Source: an uncultured Cellvibrio sp. (GTDB lineage: Bacteria > Pseudomonadota > Gammaproteobacteria > Pseudomonadales > Cellvibrionaceae). From it: a stretch of DNA of 9,971 nt. The notes beneath the pieces are model-generated. The model worked only from the letters and a program-made list of their open reading frames with translations, had not been told where the DNA came from and made no database searches. Location of the stretch: assembly GCA_946482345.1 (NCBI GenBank), contig CAMLRJ010000083.1, positions 1-9,971 on the forward strand, written 5' to 3'. A program made the translations under genes and the position numbers. Positions 1-7,214 of the stretch are shown here, in pieces (the stretch's first letter is position 1; the number at the start of each line of letters is the position of its first letter).

Positions 1-3000
1 ACACTTTCCAGTAATAAGCTTCACCGGGTTTGAGTTGGGTAAGGGTTGTGCTTAAAGGGCCATCCTGGGGTTTGCAGCAGTAGAAATAGATCGCCACGAG
101 TGCGATTAATAACAAAATAGCAATAGCTGTTAATGTGTTGTGTTTTTTCTTAAGCAAAATTAAAAGCAACACGAAAAACAGCAGTGCGGCCAGTACAGAA
201 AACAAACCTGTGCATCGCGAATCTTTTATGAATTCCGACTCTGCCGATGATGCCACTTGAATACATTCGTTGGCATTGTAAATTTTATTAACGCTCCAGA
301 CGCAGTGTCGGTAACGGACATTATCACCATCCGGATCAGCCACTCTGTTCCAATCAAATTTAATGGGGCCTGTCAGATCAGCCGCATCATCCAATGGAAA
401 AATTTGCACTGGAATTTGCGGCAGTCTGTTGGATTCTATTTTTTGTGAAGCCAGATAAACCTGTGCGAATCCTGCCTGGCCTGTAATTGAAACATCGCCA
501 ATACAATTGTTTTTCTGCACTGCATCTTTCACACCGGCACAGTGTGTTTCAGCTTGTGCGATTGGCAAGGGGGTGATGACTGGGGCTTGCGGATTTTCTG
601 AGCCTTCAACGATCACCGGCAGGTAACAGGACTGTGGCGATTCACCGTTTGGCCAGGTTGGGAAAGTAAAGTTGGCGGTGGAAGTACCGGGAGCATAGTC
701 AAACAGTGAACTGCTATTGCTTACCCTCCATGCATCGCCAAACACTTTGTACAATTGACGATAACGTTCCTCCAGACTTTTGGGTTTTGCTCCCAGAAGG
801 CTGCCATCCGGTAATGCAGGTAACCAGTTTCCAGGAAGGATTGAGCCCATGAGTCCTCGCGTGCCGCGTGCATGTTGCACATCGATATTCATAAACCAGA
901 GTGAGCCCCACTGATTCGCAGTGACAATAATTTTGGTTCCGCCAGGCGCTTCTATTTGCACTGCATTGGGTACACCAATGGTGATGATGCGACCACCCGA
1001 AGGCAGGGCGATGGGTGCTGAATCCAGACTCCATTGTTTGCCATCAATCTTCAATTGCAAACCGCGTGGTGTGGACTGGTAAGTAACCCTGTCGTTGCCG
1101 ATTCGCAATGCAACACCTGTGTTCACGCTGACGCAGGAAGTCAGCCCTGTGTAGGGATTTGGTCCGTAGGGTGCAGTGCCTTCAATCGCTGTGTGGCGAG
1201 CCTGTATTTCCAGGCCCGGCCCATTCAGCAAGACAAATTCTCCCGCAGCCTGGAAGTCATAATTAATCCCGTCGATGGTGCGCAAATGTGGGTCGCCTGC
1301 TGTTTTGGGCGTTGAGCCTTGAATCCAGCGTTTGAAAGTTTCTATATCTGCTTTGGTCAAGGCAGGGCCACCACAAGGCATCATTCCGCGAGTGACACCC
1401 GGTGCATTGTGTGGGCAATCTTCATTGGTTCTGCGGGCAATTTTGGTATAGAAGAATCCACCTCCTGCATCCATAACGCCATCGTTATTATCATCAAAAT
1501 TGCCGTTTCCATCTTCATCCACAAAAGGTTCTGTAAAGGACACGGCCATATTGTAGGAATCCTCAAATCTGTCCCATGCCGGATCCACCAGGGGCGGTAC
1601 ATGCGGTGTTTCCCTTTCGGAAATATCCAGGAAAGTCCCGTGGTTGTAATAGGGCGGATAATTCAAACCACCATGGCATTCAATACAGGATTTATTAAAG
1701 ATGCGTTGAACATCGGTAAAGGTGGGGACATTCGCAACAGTATCGGATACATCCGGCAGCAGTGAGGGCGCCAGTGTATTGTTAACGGCTGTCATCACAT
1801 TTGCTTGTGAGGCAGTGAAGCTGGTAAAATCCAAGGGTGGGTTTGCTATCAAATCAGCTTCCAGAGCGCTTGCAATTGTGGATGTATAGCGACTAAACAC
1901 ATCAGCGAAATTATACCCACGTGAACGGCCTCTGACATTCATCGACCATTTATCAACGGAGACACCCAAAGGTTCCAGGAAGTAACGGAACAGGGCGACT
2001 TTGGTAGTATTGTTAACTGGAACATCAGTACTATCATGATCTTCTCGGTCTACAGCAACCCTCCCAATAAGTGTATTGTCGCGACAGGCAGGCATACACC
2101 TAATATCAATACTGCGTCGGAAAATTTCCTGTCTACGTGAATCAATGCCTGCCGCCAATCCAGGTGCGTATTGTTGGATAAGACCGAGAGAATCTGCCAG
2201 CCCTATATCAGCAGTCACAAGATAAGGATCAGGGTCTTCATCCGTTCCCATATCGGTTCCGTCAATCACCGTTCTATCCAATGTCAGCTTCTGGATATCG
2301 GCTTTTCGACGCGGCAAACTTTCTGCCCGCAATCGAGTGTCTGCAACCAATTCATTGATGCTGTCATAAGCAGGGTAAGTCATGCCGTTGCGATCATTGA
2401 AAAAATCAAAATCTGTAGTGATCGCAGGTTGGATGCTATTAGTGGCGGAATCGACAGTGACATAACCTCGCGCAATCGCCAGTGCAATCGGGCGAACATC
2501 AATTGGAATATCGCTGGTGGCATAACGATGGTTGATCAGTTCATCTGCAATTCGTTTGGGATTGAGTTGCCCATCCAATCCGCCGAGCAGATCAAACAGT
2601 TGAACACCACGGCCTTCATCAGAGCCTGGTGAAGTGTAAGACTCATTAATTAAACCGGGCATTGAACCGGGTGGCCCCGAGTGACGCATGGTGACGTAAC
2701 GCGCTTCCTGATTCACCGTAGTCGAACTGCCAGAAGCTGTATTGTTGAATTGATAGTTGGTTGTATTGGGGGCAACACCTGCTGCAGGTGCTGCCGCCGC
2801 ACCTGCCAATTCGTAACCAAATTCTATGTGACCGTTATTGCTGGCATCGTCAAGGTCACGGGTGATTTGATGTTTGCTGGTCGAGTTCAGATTCGCAGGT
2901 TGTAATCGGAGTTGTTCGATAATTTTCCGTATCTCGTCATTCTCTGCAGACTCTCGCCAATTCCAGAGATTGAACATGGATTTAAATGCAGCTTCTTCAA

Positions 3001-3979
3001 CCGATCCCTGATAAATACGATCACGATTAAAAGGCGTCATCCCACCCCAACTGTCATAGGCATCCCAATTGGGTTTATTTTTTGCGATTGAATCGCCACG
3101 TGTTGTGCTTCGTGGTGCAGTACCAAATGCAGCGCTGGTATTCGGTACATTATGTGTGGAATGGCATTTGGTGCATTTGGGGTCGTCTTCGGTCACGCCT
3201 CTTGATCGTGTTGGAAAAATAAAATTGCCATCGACATTATGCATATCAGGAATTGTGTCGAGAATAATTTCATGGAAACGAAAATTTTTTCGCTGCTCAT
3301 CGTATTGCATATATTCGATGGCGTTGTGGTGAGACCCCGGAAAAGAATCGTGTTCTTTCAATCCAAAACTGAAAACAAATCGTGCATCATGACTGGGCAT
3401 TAAAATGCGCGGCGCTGTTGCCACACCGGTTTGCAAACTCTCGGATCTATTCATCAAAATCCAGTTTTCTTTGTAGGATGGATCTAAAGCAGCAATAAAT
3501 TCAGACGCTGTATCTATGTCAGGATTTGCAGTTAAAAAATTGCGGATATTGTCATGCGAGCAATCATTGGGGGCTGTCGCTTCAGGGTTACATTCATTGA
3601 GCGGTGGAATAGCCGTAATCGGATTAAAAACAGCCCTGACTCTGCGCGCACTGGTTGCATCCACCATACAAGTACCCGTGCCGGGACAGCTGAAGCCAGT
3701 TCCTTGCCAACCGGCAAAAACAACTTCAGATGCATCAAAATTTGCGGTTAACGTGACATTGCCTGCAAATGAAAAATCACAGGTGCTGCCGCAATTAATC
3801 CCGGCAGGATTTGATGTGACACTGCCATCCCCCAAACCTGTCTTCAATACTTTTATTTCAGCAGCCAAGGTGAGATTCGCCACACACAAAATCGCAATCA
3901 CCAACAACCAAATAACCCGGGAAGCAACCAGAGTGTTGTCTTTCAATACTGAACAGAGAACAGAATAGAATGCTTTCAT
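1..3979 (-). CDS. Giant exported diheme cytochrome c / VWD / FN3-like protein (partial, 3' end outside window)
   Basis: Open from ATG 3979 to the left edge without a stop (1326 codons, C-terminus missing). Residues 1-40 are a long Sec signal (hydrophobic 22-38, likely cut after A39 or A40). Residues 44-118 match the bacterial repeat style (GDGSVTSNPAGINCGSTC, AGWQG) with Cys pairs 63/67 and 98/104. CTKCH at 269-273 and CIECH at 765-769 are c-type heme sites; the second is followed by MMPCGG (866-871) and a W-containing helix, the usual Met-ligand layout of small cytochromes c. An acidic D/N/G loop at 821-841 looks Ca-binding. GDPHLRTIDGINYDF at 895 opens a von Willebrand D-like domain ending near WRV at 1084. 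DWN and DPDGD (about 1209-1216) start an FN3-like domain, then two membrane helices (about 1258-1276, 1283-1300), then PGEAYYWKV. Role inferred: exported, possibly surface redox or adhesion protein; substrate unknown. Confidence 0.93.
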   Translation of the reverse strand, partial: MKAFYSVLCSVLKDNTLVASRVIWLLVIAILCVANLTLAAEIKVLKTGLGDGSVTSNPAGINCGSTCDFSFAGNVTLTANFDASEVVFAGWQGTGFSCPGTGTCMVDATSARRVRAVFNPITAIPPLNECNPEATAPNDCSHDNIRNFLTANPDIDTASEFIAALDPSYKENWILMNRSESLQTGVATAPRILMPSHDARFVFSFGLKEHDSFPGSHHNAIEYMQYDEQRKNFRFHEIILDTIPDMHNVDGNFIFPTRSRGVTEDDPKCTKCHSTHNVPNTSAAFGTAPRSTTRGDSIAKNKPNWDAYDSWGGMTPFNRDRIYQGSVEEAAFKSMFNLWNWRESAENDEIRKIIEQLRLQPANLNSTSKHQITRDLDDASNNGHIEFGYELAGAAAAPAAGVAPNTTNYQFNNTASGSSTTVNQEARYVTMRHSGPPGSMPGLINESYTSPGSDEGRGVQLFDLLGGLDGQLNPKRIADELINHRYATSDIPIDVRPIALAIARGYVTVDSATNSIQPAITTDFDFFNDRNGMTYPAYDSINELVADTRLRAESLPRRKADIQKLTLDRTVIDGTDMGTDEDPDPYLVTADIGLADSLGLIQQYAPGLAAGIDSRRQEIFRRSIDIRCMPACRDNTLIGRVAVDREDHDSTDVPVNNTTKVALFRYFLEPLGVSVDKWSMNVRGRSRGYNFADVFSRYTSTIASALEADLIANPPLDFTSFTASQANVMTAVNNTLAPSLLPDVSDTVANVPTFTDVQRIFNKSCIECHGGLNYPPYYNHGTFLDISERETPHVPPLVDPAWDRFEDSYNMAVSFTEPFVDEDGNGNFDDNNDGVMDAGGGFFYTKIARRTNEDCPHNAPGVTRGMMPCGGPALTKADIETFKRWIQGSTPKTAGDPHLRTIDGINYDFQAAGEFVLLNGPGLEIQARHTAIEGTAPYGPNPYTGLTSCVSVNTGVALRIGNDRVTYQSTPRGLQLKIDGKQWSLDSAPIALPSGGRIITIGVPNAVQIEAPGGTKIIVTANQWGSLWFMNIDVQHARGTRGLMGSILPGNWLPALPDGSLLGAKPKSLEERYRQLYKVFGDAWRVSNSSSLFDYAPGTSTANFTFPTWPNGESPQSCYLPVIVEGSENPQAPVITPLPIAQAETHCAGVKDAVQKNNCIGDVSITGQAGFAQVYLASQKIESNRLPQIPVQIFPLDDAADLTGPIKFDWNRVADPDGDNVRYRHCVWSVNKIYNANECIQVASSAESEFIKDSRCTGLFSVLAALLFFVLLLILLKKKHNTLTAIAILLLIALVAIYFYCCKPQDGPLSTTLTQLKPGEAYYWKV

Positions 3980-3985
3980 AACACA

Positions 3986-3990
3986 CCTCC
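3986..3990 (-). promoter_or_regulatory. Strong Shine-Dalgarno site of the giant exported protein
   Basis: On the minus strand GGAGG lies six bases upstream of ATG 3979. This near-perfect site fixes the start and supports the unusually long signal peptide rather than an internal start. Confidence 0.85.
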
Positions 3991-4156
3991 CAATGTCGTT
4001 AAAAAATTTTTAATCCTCAAGAAACAGGACTATCAACCGGGAGAGTGACGGCAAAAACACTGCCCCGAAAAAAGTATAGGGCTGGAATTGATCAAAAATC
4101 TGTCAATTATTCACATGGTTTGGCGTATTAATTGTTGTTTGGGGTGTAAACTAATA
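3991..4156. other. Intergenic leader between the array end and the giant gene
   Basis: AT-rich and without a gene. On the minus strand it holds TTGACA (4101-4106) and TATACT (4073-4078), but these are 22 bases apart, too far for a normal sigma-70 promoter. A four-base-pair GGCA/TGCC stem near 4050-4064 is too weak to call. The promoter of the giant gene probably lies here but cannot be placed with confidence. Confidence 0.4.
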
Positions 4157-4168
4157 ACTTTGTTAGAA
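4157..4168 (-). repeat. attC-like box, last in the array
   Basis: On the minus strand TTCTAACAAAGTTA follows the stop of the last small gene by a few bases. TAACAAAG is the same box seen after the stops at 5870, 6748 and 8476. TAAC-AAA-GTTA is itself a small palindrome. No long second half is visible, so this is either the degenerate end of the array or a broken site. Confidence 0.4.
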
Positions 4169-4171
4169 TTT

Positions 4172-4327
4172 TTACTTCATTATTCTTACCAACACCTCAC
4201 TGGTTTCATAAAAATTCATGAAACACATAATGTAACTTTCACCTTTAAATAATTTGTACTTGAATATTTCTGGAGTTTTCCATTTTTCTGGAATGTATGC
4301 AAAATGATTTTTTGTAACGAAAAACAT
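4172..4327 (-). CDS. Small hypothetical protein, 51 aa, last cassette gene
   Basis: The frame from ATG 4327 encodes 51 residues beginning MFFVTKNHFAYIPEKW. An upstream in-frame ATG at 4372 would overlap the previous gene and read through the recombination box at 4340-4353, so the shorter start is preferred; ACGGA just upstream is a weak ribosome site. The product has no signal peptide or known motif and is rich in Lys, Phe and Tyr. The gene fits the array pattern: same strand, preceded and followed by TAACAA-type boxes. It starts only 25 bases after the previous stop, with no room for a full attC between them. Function unknown, and it may be a gene remnant. Confidence 0.4.
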   Translation of the reverse strand: MFFVTKNHFAYIPEKWKTPEIFKYKLFKGESYIMCFMNFYETSEVLVRIMK

Positions 4328-4339
4328 TTCCGTCTGATT

Positions 4340-4353
4340 GCGATTGTTAGCGC
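4340..4353 (-). repeat. attC-like box after the 163-aa gene
   Basis: On the minus strand GCGCTAACAATCGC overlaps the last base of the TAG stop of the 163-aa gene. It has the CTAACAA form typical of the upstream end of attC sites. No paired core follows before the next small gene, so the site looks truncated. Confidence 0.4.
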
Positions 4354-4844
4354 TATGTTGATGTAAGCACATGGGCGGAATCCACCTTGCTCAAAAAACC
4401 TTGCATAGACTTGGAAATGGGTGGCTCTATTTCAAAATTCTTAAATTTATCTTTAATTTTAATCCAAGGTTCTAGCATCATATTTTTATGACGATAGAAC
4501 GGGTGCAGATAGCAATGATATAAAACCGGAACCCCATTGAAAACATGAAATGTAACAACCCCAACGAGAGCTTGTCGGTCGTCACCGTTTTTCAACCAAA
4601 TGTCATCAGTGATCGTACATGCTGAGGTATTATTTTCAATCCATGATTTTTTAGATGCATCCATGTCTTGGCGAATATTGGATTCTTTTGAAAGATAACG
4701 AGTTAGTTGAACAACTGCACGTCTCTGCCATATCGGAGATGAATACGTAATCCAGTCATTAAATTTCTTGCCTGCAGGAGCAAGCTGTGGCCTGATTATT
4801 TTCTGGTCTGTAGCTTCCACATATTGCCTATATTCGATGCTCAT
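4353..4844 (-). CDS. Cassette protein, 163 aa, possible degenerate GNAT-like fold
   Basis: ATG 4844 opens a 163-residue soluble protein with no signal peptide. The C-terminal half reads like the core of an N-acetyltransferase: a strand with VGVVTFHVF, a strand with LYHCYLHPFYRHK, an amphipathic helix, then PPISKSMQGFLSK. In GNAT enzymes the P-x-x-R segment is followed by a glycine-rich acetyl-CoA loop; here it reads YRHKNMM and lacks the glycines, so if the fold is right the enzyme may be inactive or altered. This is a weak resemblance by eye. The first codon is about 20 bases after the attC-like element at 4866-4988, and the stop runs into another TAACAA box, as expected for a cassette gene. 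Its ribosome site is weak (GAG at about -14). Confidence 0.72.
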   Translation of the reverse strand: MSIEYRQYVEATDQKIIRPQLAPAGKKFNDWITYSSPIWQRRAVVQLTRYLSKESNIRQDMDASKKSWIENNTSACTITDDIWLKNGDDRQALVGVVTFHVFNGVPVLYHCYLHPFYRHKNMMLEPWIKIKDKFKNFEIEPPISKSMQGFLSKVDSAHVLTST

Positions 4845-4865
4845 CCGTTTTTACTCTGCTCTATC

Positions 4866-4988
4866 GTTACTATTTGCGGTGACTTTTTTGTTGCGATTTT
4901 GTGTTATACACAATGAGCACCGCGAAAACGTAACAGAAAAACTGTCCAGTGCAGCGAAGCGGATGCAATGCATGTTGAAATTATTGTT
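4866..4988 (-). repeat. attC-like recombination site, long form (site A)
   Basis: Lies between two same-strand genes and includes the stop codon of the 147-aa gene within its AACAATAA end. It holds inverted pairs GCGGTG (4876-4881) with CACCGC (4918-4923), and a CAGTGCA/TGCAATG stem around GCGAAGCG (about 4948-4972). Positions 4877-4923 match 6635-6681 of site B at 43 of 47 bases. The far end (GTTACTA, 4866-4872) is a poor match to the GTTRRRY core, so the site may be weakly active or inactive. Confidence 0.65.
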
Positions 4989-5424
4989 TTTCATAGCACA
5001 TTAAGTCAGCTTTGCTGGATTCAAGCCTTACGTTGTAAAGCTTATTTGATTCATCACTGAAACAATACATATTCTTTTTAGCCCCCCATTCCTGAATTTG
5101 ATACTCAGCTTCGGTGGACTCCGTAAGTTTTGATAGTTTCGCAATAACGTTTTTATAATTTCCCTTTTTGAGGGCATGCCTACCAAAAATTACCTTTATT
5201 CGTTTTTCCTTTAGCTGGCCAGAAACAACTTCTTTAACTTTCGCATTAAATACGTAGAAATATGCCCAAGGATGACAATCATCTTCATTGTCTCCGTAAC
5301 ACATCCATGCCGCTACATCTTCAGTTTCTTTCTCAAATTTTAGATCTAAAACGGCAACAATCTCCTTTGCAAACGAAAGTGACGAAAAGGATAGAAAATA
5401 AATAAACAGTAATAGTTTTTTCAT
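4981..5424 (-). CDS. Exported hypothetical protein, 147 aa
   Basis: ATG 5424 begins a clear Sec signal: MKK, a hydrophobic stretch, then SFA with cleavage expected after A19. The mature part is about 128 residues with four cysteines: two in the WMCYGDNEDDCHPW segment, the others in MYCF and LMCY near the C-terminus. They could form two disulfides in the periplasm. The centre alternates strand-like segments (AYFYVFNAKVKEVV, RIKVIFGRHAL). No enzyme motif is seen and I do not recognise a named family. The stop TAA lies in the first bases of site A. Upstream, 5425-5618 has no attC-like box, so this gene may share a composite cassette with the small lipoprotein at 5619-5783. Confidence 0.8.
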   Translation of the reverse strand: MKKLLLFIYFLSFSSLSFAKEIVAVLDLKFEKETEDVAAWMCYGDNEDDCHPWAYFYVFNAKVKEVVSGQLKEKRIKVIFGRHALKKGNYKNVIAKLSKLTESTEAEYQIQEWGAKKNMYCFSDESNKLYNVRLESSKADLMCYEKQ

Positions 5425-5475
5425 GATGCATTTCTAATGTTGTGGTGCCAGAGCCTTGGCTGTCCAGAGAGAGAA

Positions 5476-5496
5476 ACAAAGGTTGAACCTTATTGT
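5476..5496. repeat. Small inverted repeat between two cassette genes
   Basis: AAGGTT-G-AACCTT (5479-5491) is a perfect six-base inverted repeat, extended by ACA/TTGT with a two-base bulge. It has no TAACAAAG box. It could be a weak hairpin in the leader of the 147-aa gene or a relic of a recombination site. Confidence 0.35.
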
Positions 5497-5562
5497 GGCT
5501 TACTATTTTTCAGCTTTTATTGCTTTTACTTAGGGAGCCTCTGAAAAATTCAGTTTAAACCC

Positions 5563-5598
5563 AAAAAATTCCGATTCATAAAATAAATCAGAATTTTT
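5563..5598 (-). terminator. Terminator-like hairpin after the small lipoprotein
   Basis: Arms 5564-5576 and 5586-5598 pair over 13 positions, with one G-U pair in the minus-strand transcript, around a nine-base loop. In that transcript the right arm ends in six U residues. The stem is AU-rich, so the strength is uncertain; by symmetry it could act in both directions. It lies 20 bases after the stop of the 54-aa lipoprotein gene. Confidence 0.5.
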
Positions 5599-5618
5599 CG
5601 AGTAAGGTCATCAATTTT

Positions 5619-5783
5619 TTATATTAGTACAAATTGTTTTGCACCTACCCCATATTTTTGGATATCAGCTGCATATATGGTGGCCAGCTCATCGTCTGGC
5701 TTTTTTTCTCCTACGTAGCCTTTGTTGGATGCACAGGACTGAAGAATTAAAACAAAAAGCATCATTAATATTTTTCTAAACAT
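5619..5783 (-). CDS. Small lipoprotein, 54 aa, possibly truncated
   Basis: ATG 5783 encodes MFRKILMMLFVLILQSC: a short basic start, a hydrophobic stretch and the lipobox LQSC, so Cys17 is the likely lipid-modified residue. The mature part has only 38 residues, including GYVGEKKPDDELATIYAAD, which resembles the N-terminus of longer small lipoproteins. In frame past the TAA the reading stays open for 24 more codons (KIDDLTRKI...), so a nonsense change may have shortened it. AAGAAG is about ten bases before the ATG. It is preceded by an attC-like box at 5847-5855 and followed by a terminator-like hairpin. Function unknown; envelope location inferred. Confidence 0.6.
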   Translation of the reverse strand: MFRKILMMLFVLILQSCASNKGYVGEKKPDDELATIYAADIQKYGVGAKQFVLI

Positions 5784-5807
5784 AAATTTAACTTCTTTAG
5801 TGGTAGT

Positions 5808-5855
5808 AAATAACGTTGTGATAAATGGTGGTTTTTAAGTTGCTTTGTTAGCACC
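5808..5855 (-). repeat. attC-like site, short form
   Basis: On the minus strand GGTGCTAACAAAGCAACTT begins about 15 bases after the stop of the 113-aa gene, and AACGTTA follows roughly 40 bases later, just before the small lipoprotein. Spacing and position match short attC sites, but the internal palindrome is poor. The opening TAACAAAGCAA is the same as that of site B. Confidence 0.45.
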
Positions 5856-5869
5856 AGATGAAATCTAAA

Positions 5870-6211
5870 TTAACTGCCAATGAGCCGCTCTATTGGAAAT
5901 CCTGCAACATTAGTTAAACCGGAATTTCTCATTCTTATTAGCATAATTCTTGACATTTCATTTGGAAACCTTCTGAAACACCTTAGCAACTCAGCTTCAT
6001 ATTTCCCAACCCTTTCCATTCCATGAAGAGCTGACCAAAACACACCAGCGCCGTCTTCGCTCGGATATTTTTCAAAAACACTAAATATGGCAGGATAAAA
6101 AAATTCTGGATTTGGACAAGTGAAAACCTCTTCAAATAGTTCTTCAAGCTCACCCCACTCACCATCAGATGGCTCGAAATTTAAAATTCTTTCAATAAGC
6201 ACATGGCTCAT
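5870..6211 (-). CDS. Acidic soluble cassette protein, 113 aa, possibly immunity-like
   Basis: ATG 6211 encodes a compact helical protein with no signal or membrane segment. The N-terminal half is very acidic (GEWGELEELFEEVF), followed by FYPAIFSVFEKYPSEDGAGVFWSALHGMERVGKYE and a basic helix with RCFRRFPNE. Size, acidity and single-domain layout resemble orphan immunity proteins that often travel as cassettes, but this is an inference from style and no toxin partner is present. It follows the hairpin attC-like site at 6222-6290 by ten bases and ends before the TAACAAAG box near 5850. GTGAG about ten bases upstream may serve as ribosome site. Confidence 0.8.
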   Translation of the reverse strand: MSHVLIERILNFEPSDGEWGELEELFEEVFTCPNPEFFYPAIFSVFEKYPSEDGAGVFWSALHGMERVGKYEAELLRCFRRFPNEMSRIMLIRMRNSGLTNVAGFPIERLIGS

Positions 6212-6221
6212 ATGTTTTACT

Positions 6222-6290
6222 CACTAACCAGCACGCGAAGTGCGCGGTGCTGGAGCGACTTGTATGAAGCAATTATATTGTTCATATTAC
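6222..6290 (-). repeat. attC-like site with strong hairpin
   Basis: Arms CCAGCAC (6228-6234) and GTGCTGG (6247-6253) pair perfectly and are extended by GCG/CGC with one bulged G around loop AAGTG. Immediately beyond, on the minus strand, GTTAGTG (6222-6228) resembles the integrase core GTTRRRY with one deviation. A possible outer box (GAACAATA, near 6280) lies just after the GIY-YIG stop. The stem with an extrahelical base is the feature integrases read in folded attC. The outer arms are not well paired. Confidence 0.6.
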
Positions 6291-6572
6291 TTACGTGAAC
6301 TTTCGTTTTTTGAAAATTGCCACATCTTTTAAATTTAGATTAAACCACTCCCCGTTCATACGCTTATCCTTAAATTTTTGATGCCAATAAGCCTCTATAC
6401 CGCTAGGGTCGTCAGTCGCGATGCTATGAATAGGCTCAATGCCGTGAGGCAGCTGGAGACCAATTTCATATTGACGACGGTCAAGCGCATTGGTTCTTCC
6501 AATTTTATAGTGCTTACCTGACTTCATGAGATAAACAAAACCATTTGCCTCTGGAGCTTCAATATTTGACAC
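6291..6572 (-). CDS. GIY-YIG nuclease-like protein (T5orf172/MUG113 type), 93 aa
   Basis: Read from GTG 6572, because the next in-frame upstream codons give no ATG before a TGA stop. Residues 12-16 FVYLM and 22-27 YKIGRT form the two GIY-YIG strands, with R32/R33 in the following helix, E60 in [10 protein letters not shown] and the closing GEWF (74-77). This is the order seen in the T5orf172/MUG113 branch of the superfamily, in which Tyr, Arg and Glu residues bind the metal and cut DNA. It has only the nuclease domain and no DNA-binding partner domain; such single domains are common as mobile cargo. It lies between site B and the hairpin site at 6222-6290. The target is unknown; a defence or DNA-repair role is speculation. 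Confidence 0.87.
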   Translation of the reverse strand: MSNIEAPEANGFVYLMKSGKHYKIGRTNALDRRQYEIGLQLPHGIEPIHSIATDDPSGIEAYWHQKFKDKRMNGEWFNLNLKDVAIFKKRKFT

Positions 6573-6623
6573 TAAAGCGTGCTTTATTCATGTACGGCTA
6601 TCTTCGATTAATTGCTTCATAGC

Positions 6624-6730
6624 GTTAAGATTTTCGGTGACTTTTCTGTTGCGCTTTTGTGTTACACACAATGAACACCGCAAATGCAAAAGCGCAACAA
6701 AAATGCGTACGCAACATTGCTTTGTTATAG
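6624..6730 (-). repeat. attC-like recombination site, long form (site B)
   Basis: On the minus strand CTATAAC (6724-6730) opens the element 20 bases after the stop of the 149-aa gene, and its CTTAAC end lies near 6624. In the middle a perfect 13-base inverted repeat (6647-6659 with 6687-6699) encloses 27 bases, inside which GTGTT (6659-6663) can also pair with AACAC (6674-6678). A long imperfect palindrome between a stop codon and the next same-strand gene is the attC pattern. The downstream end is not a clean GTTRRRY core. Confidence 0.68.
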
Positions 6731-6747
6731 GCCAAACTAATGAAGAA

Positions 6748-7197
6748 CTATTTTAGTCCTTGCCAATCAAAATTCTCTGCTTCAAAGACCTCACCATTTA
6801 GCACCGACAAGAAATCAGATTTCATTACCTCAACCCTATGGCTTAGACAGTTATCTAGCTTTTGACTTAGTTCGCCTTCTTGCTCATATATTTTAGGACC
6901 TGGTACGGTCATGCAATAGGCTGAAGTATAGTCAAATTCATTAATTTTTGGAGCTGTGTGCTTAATACTTAAAATAAGCACTTCTCTTTTCCCTACGCCT
7001 ACAGGAATATAAGTTAGTTCAACAGATCTATGAACCTTTTTATTTACAAATGAAGCTGAATAACTCAACGAAATAACTTTGCTGGATTTTTTCGTTACTC
7101 CTTTATATTTGTATTCCAAGCTACTGAGCCACCCCGCAAGATTTCTCTTTATAGATGCATCAATATCTTTCTTGTATTTATCTCTGGAAAATATCAT
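6748..7197 (-). CDS. Cassette protein of unknown function, 149 aa
   Basis: ATG 7197 opens a 149-residue soluble protein. The N-terminus (KYKKDIDASIKRNLAGWLSS) is a basic amphipathic helix. The middle is strand-rich (VISLSYSASF, SVELTYIPVG, REVLILSIKH), and the C-terminus is a helix followed by an acidic end. There is no signal peptide, no metal motif and no resemblance I can name. Only 23 bases separate it from the exonuclease stop, too little for a full attC, so the two genes may share one cassette or have lost a site. No clear ribosome site precedes it, and translation may depend on the gene upstream. Site B follows the stop. Confidence 0.76.
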   Translation of the reverse strand: MIFSRDKYKKDIDASIKRNLAGWLSSLEYKYKGVTKKSSKVISLSYSASFVNKKVHRSVELTYIPVGVGKREVLILSIKHTAPKINEFDYTSAYCMTVPGPKIYEQEGELSQKLDNCLSHRVEVMKSDFLSVLNGEVFEAENFDWQGLK

Positions 7198-7214
7198 AAG
7201 TTATAATGTCGAGA

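Noticed and set aside
257..3968. Several plus-strand open frames of about 60-150 codons within the giant gene
   Set aside because: They lie opposite a continuous minus-strand frame with recognisable domains, and their translations show no domain or signal; they are antisense shadows.
4073..4106. TTGACA and TATACT upstream of the giant gene as a promoter
   Set aside because: The spacer is 22 bases, outside the normal 16-19 range.
4768..5004. Plus-strand 78-codon frame across site A
   Set aside because: It crosses a recombination-like site and overlaps genes on both sides; its hydrophobic stretch comes from reading attC DNA.
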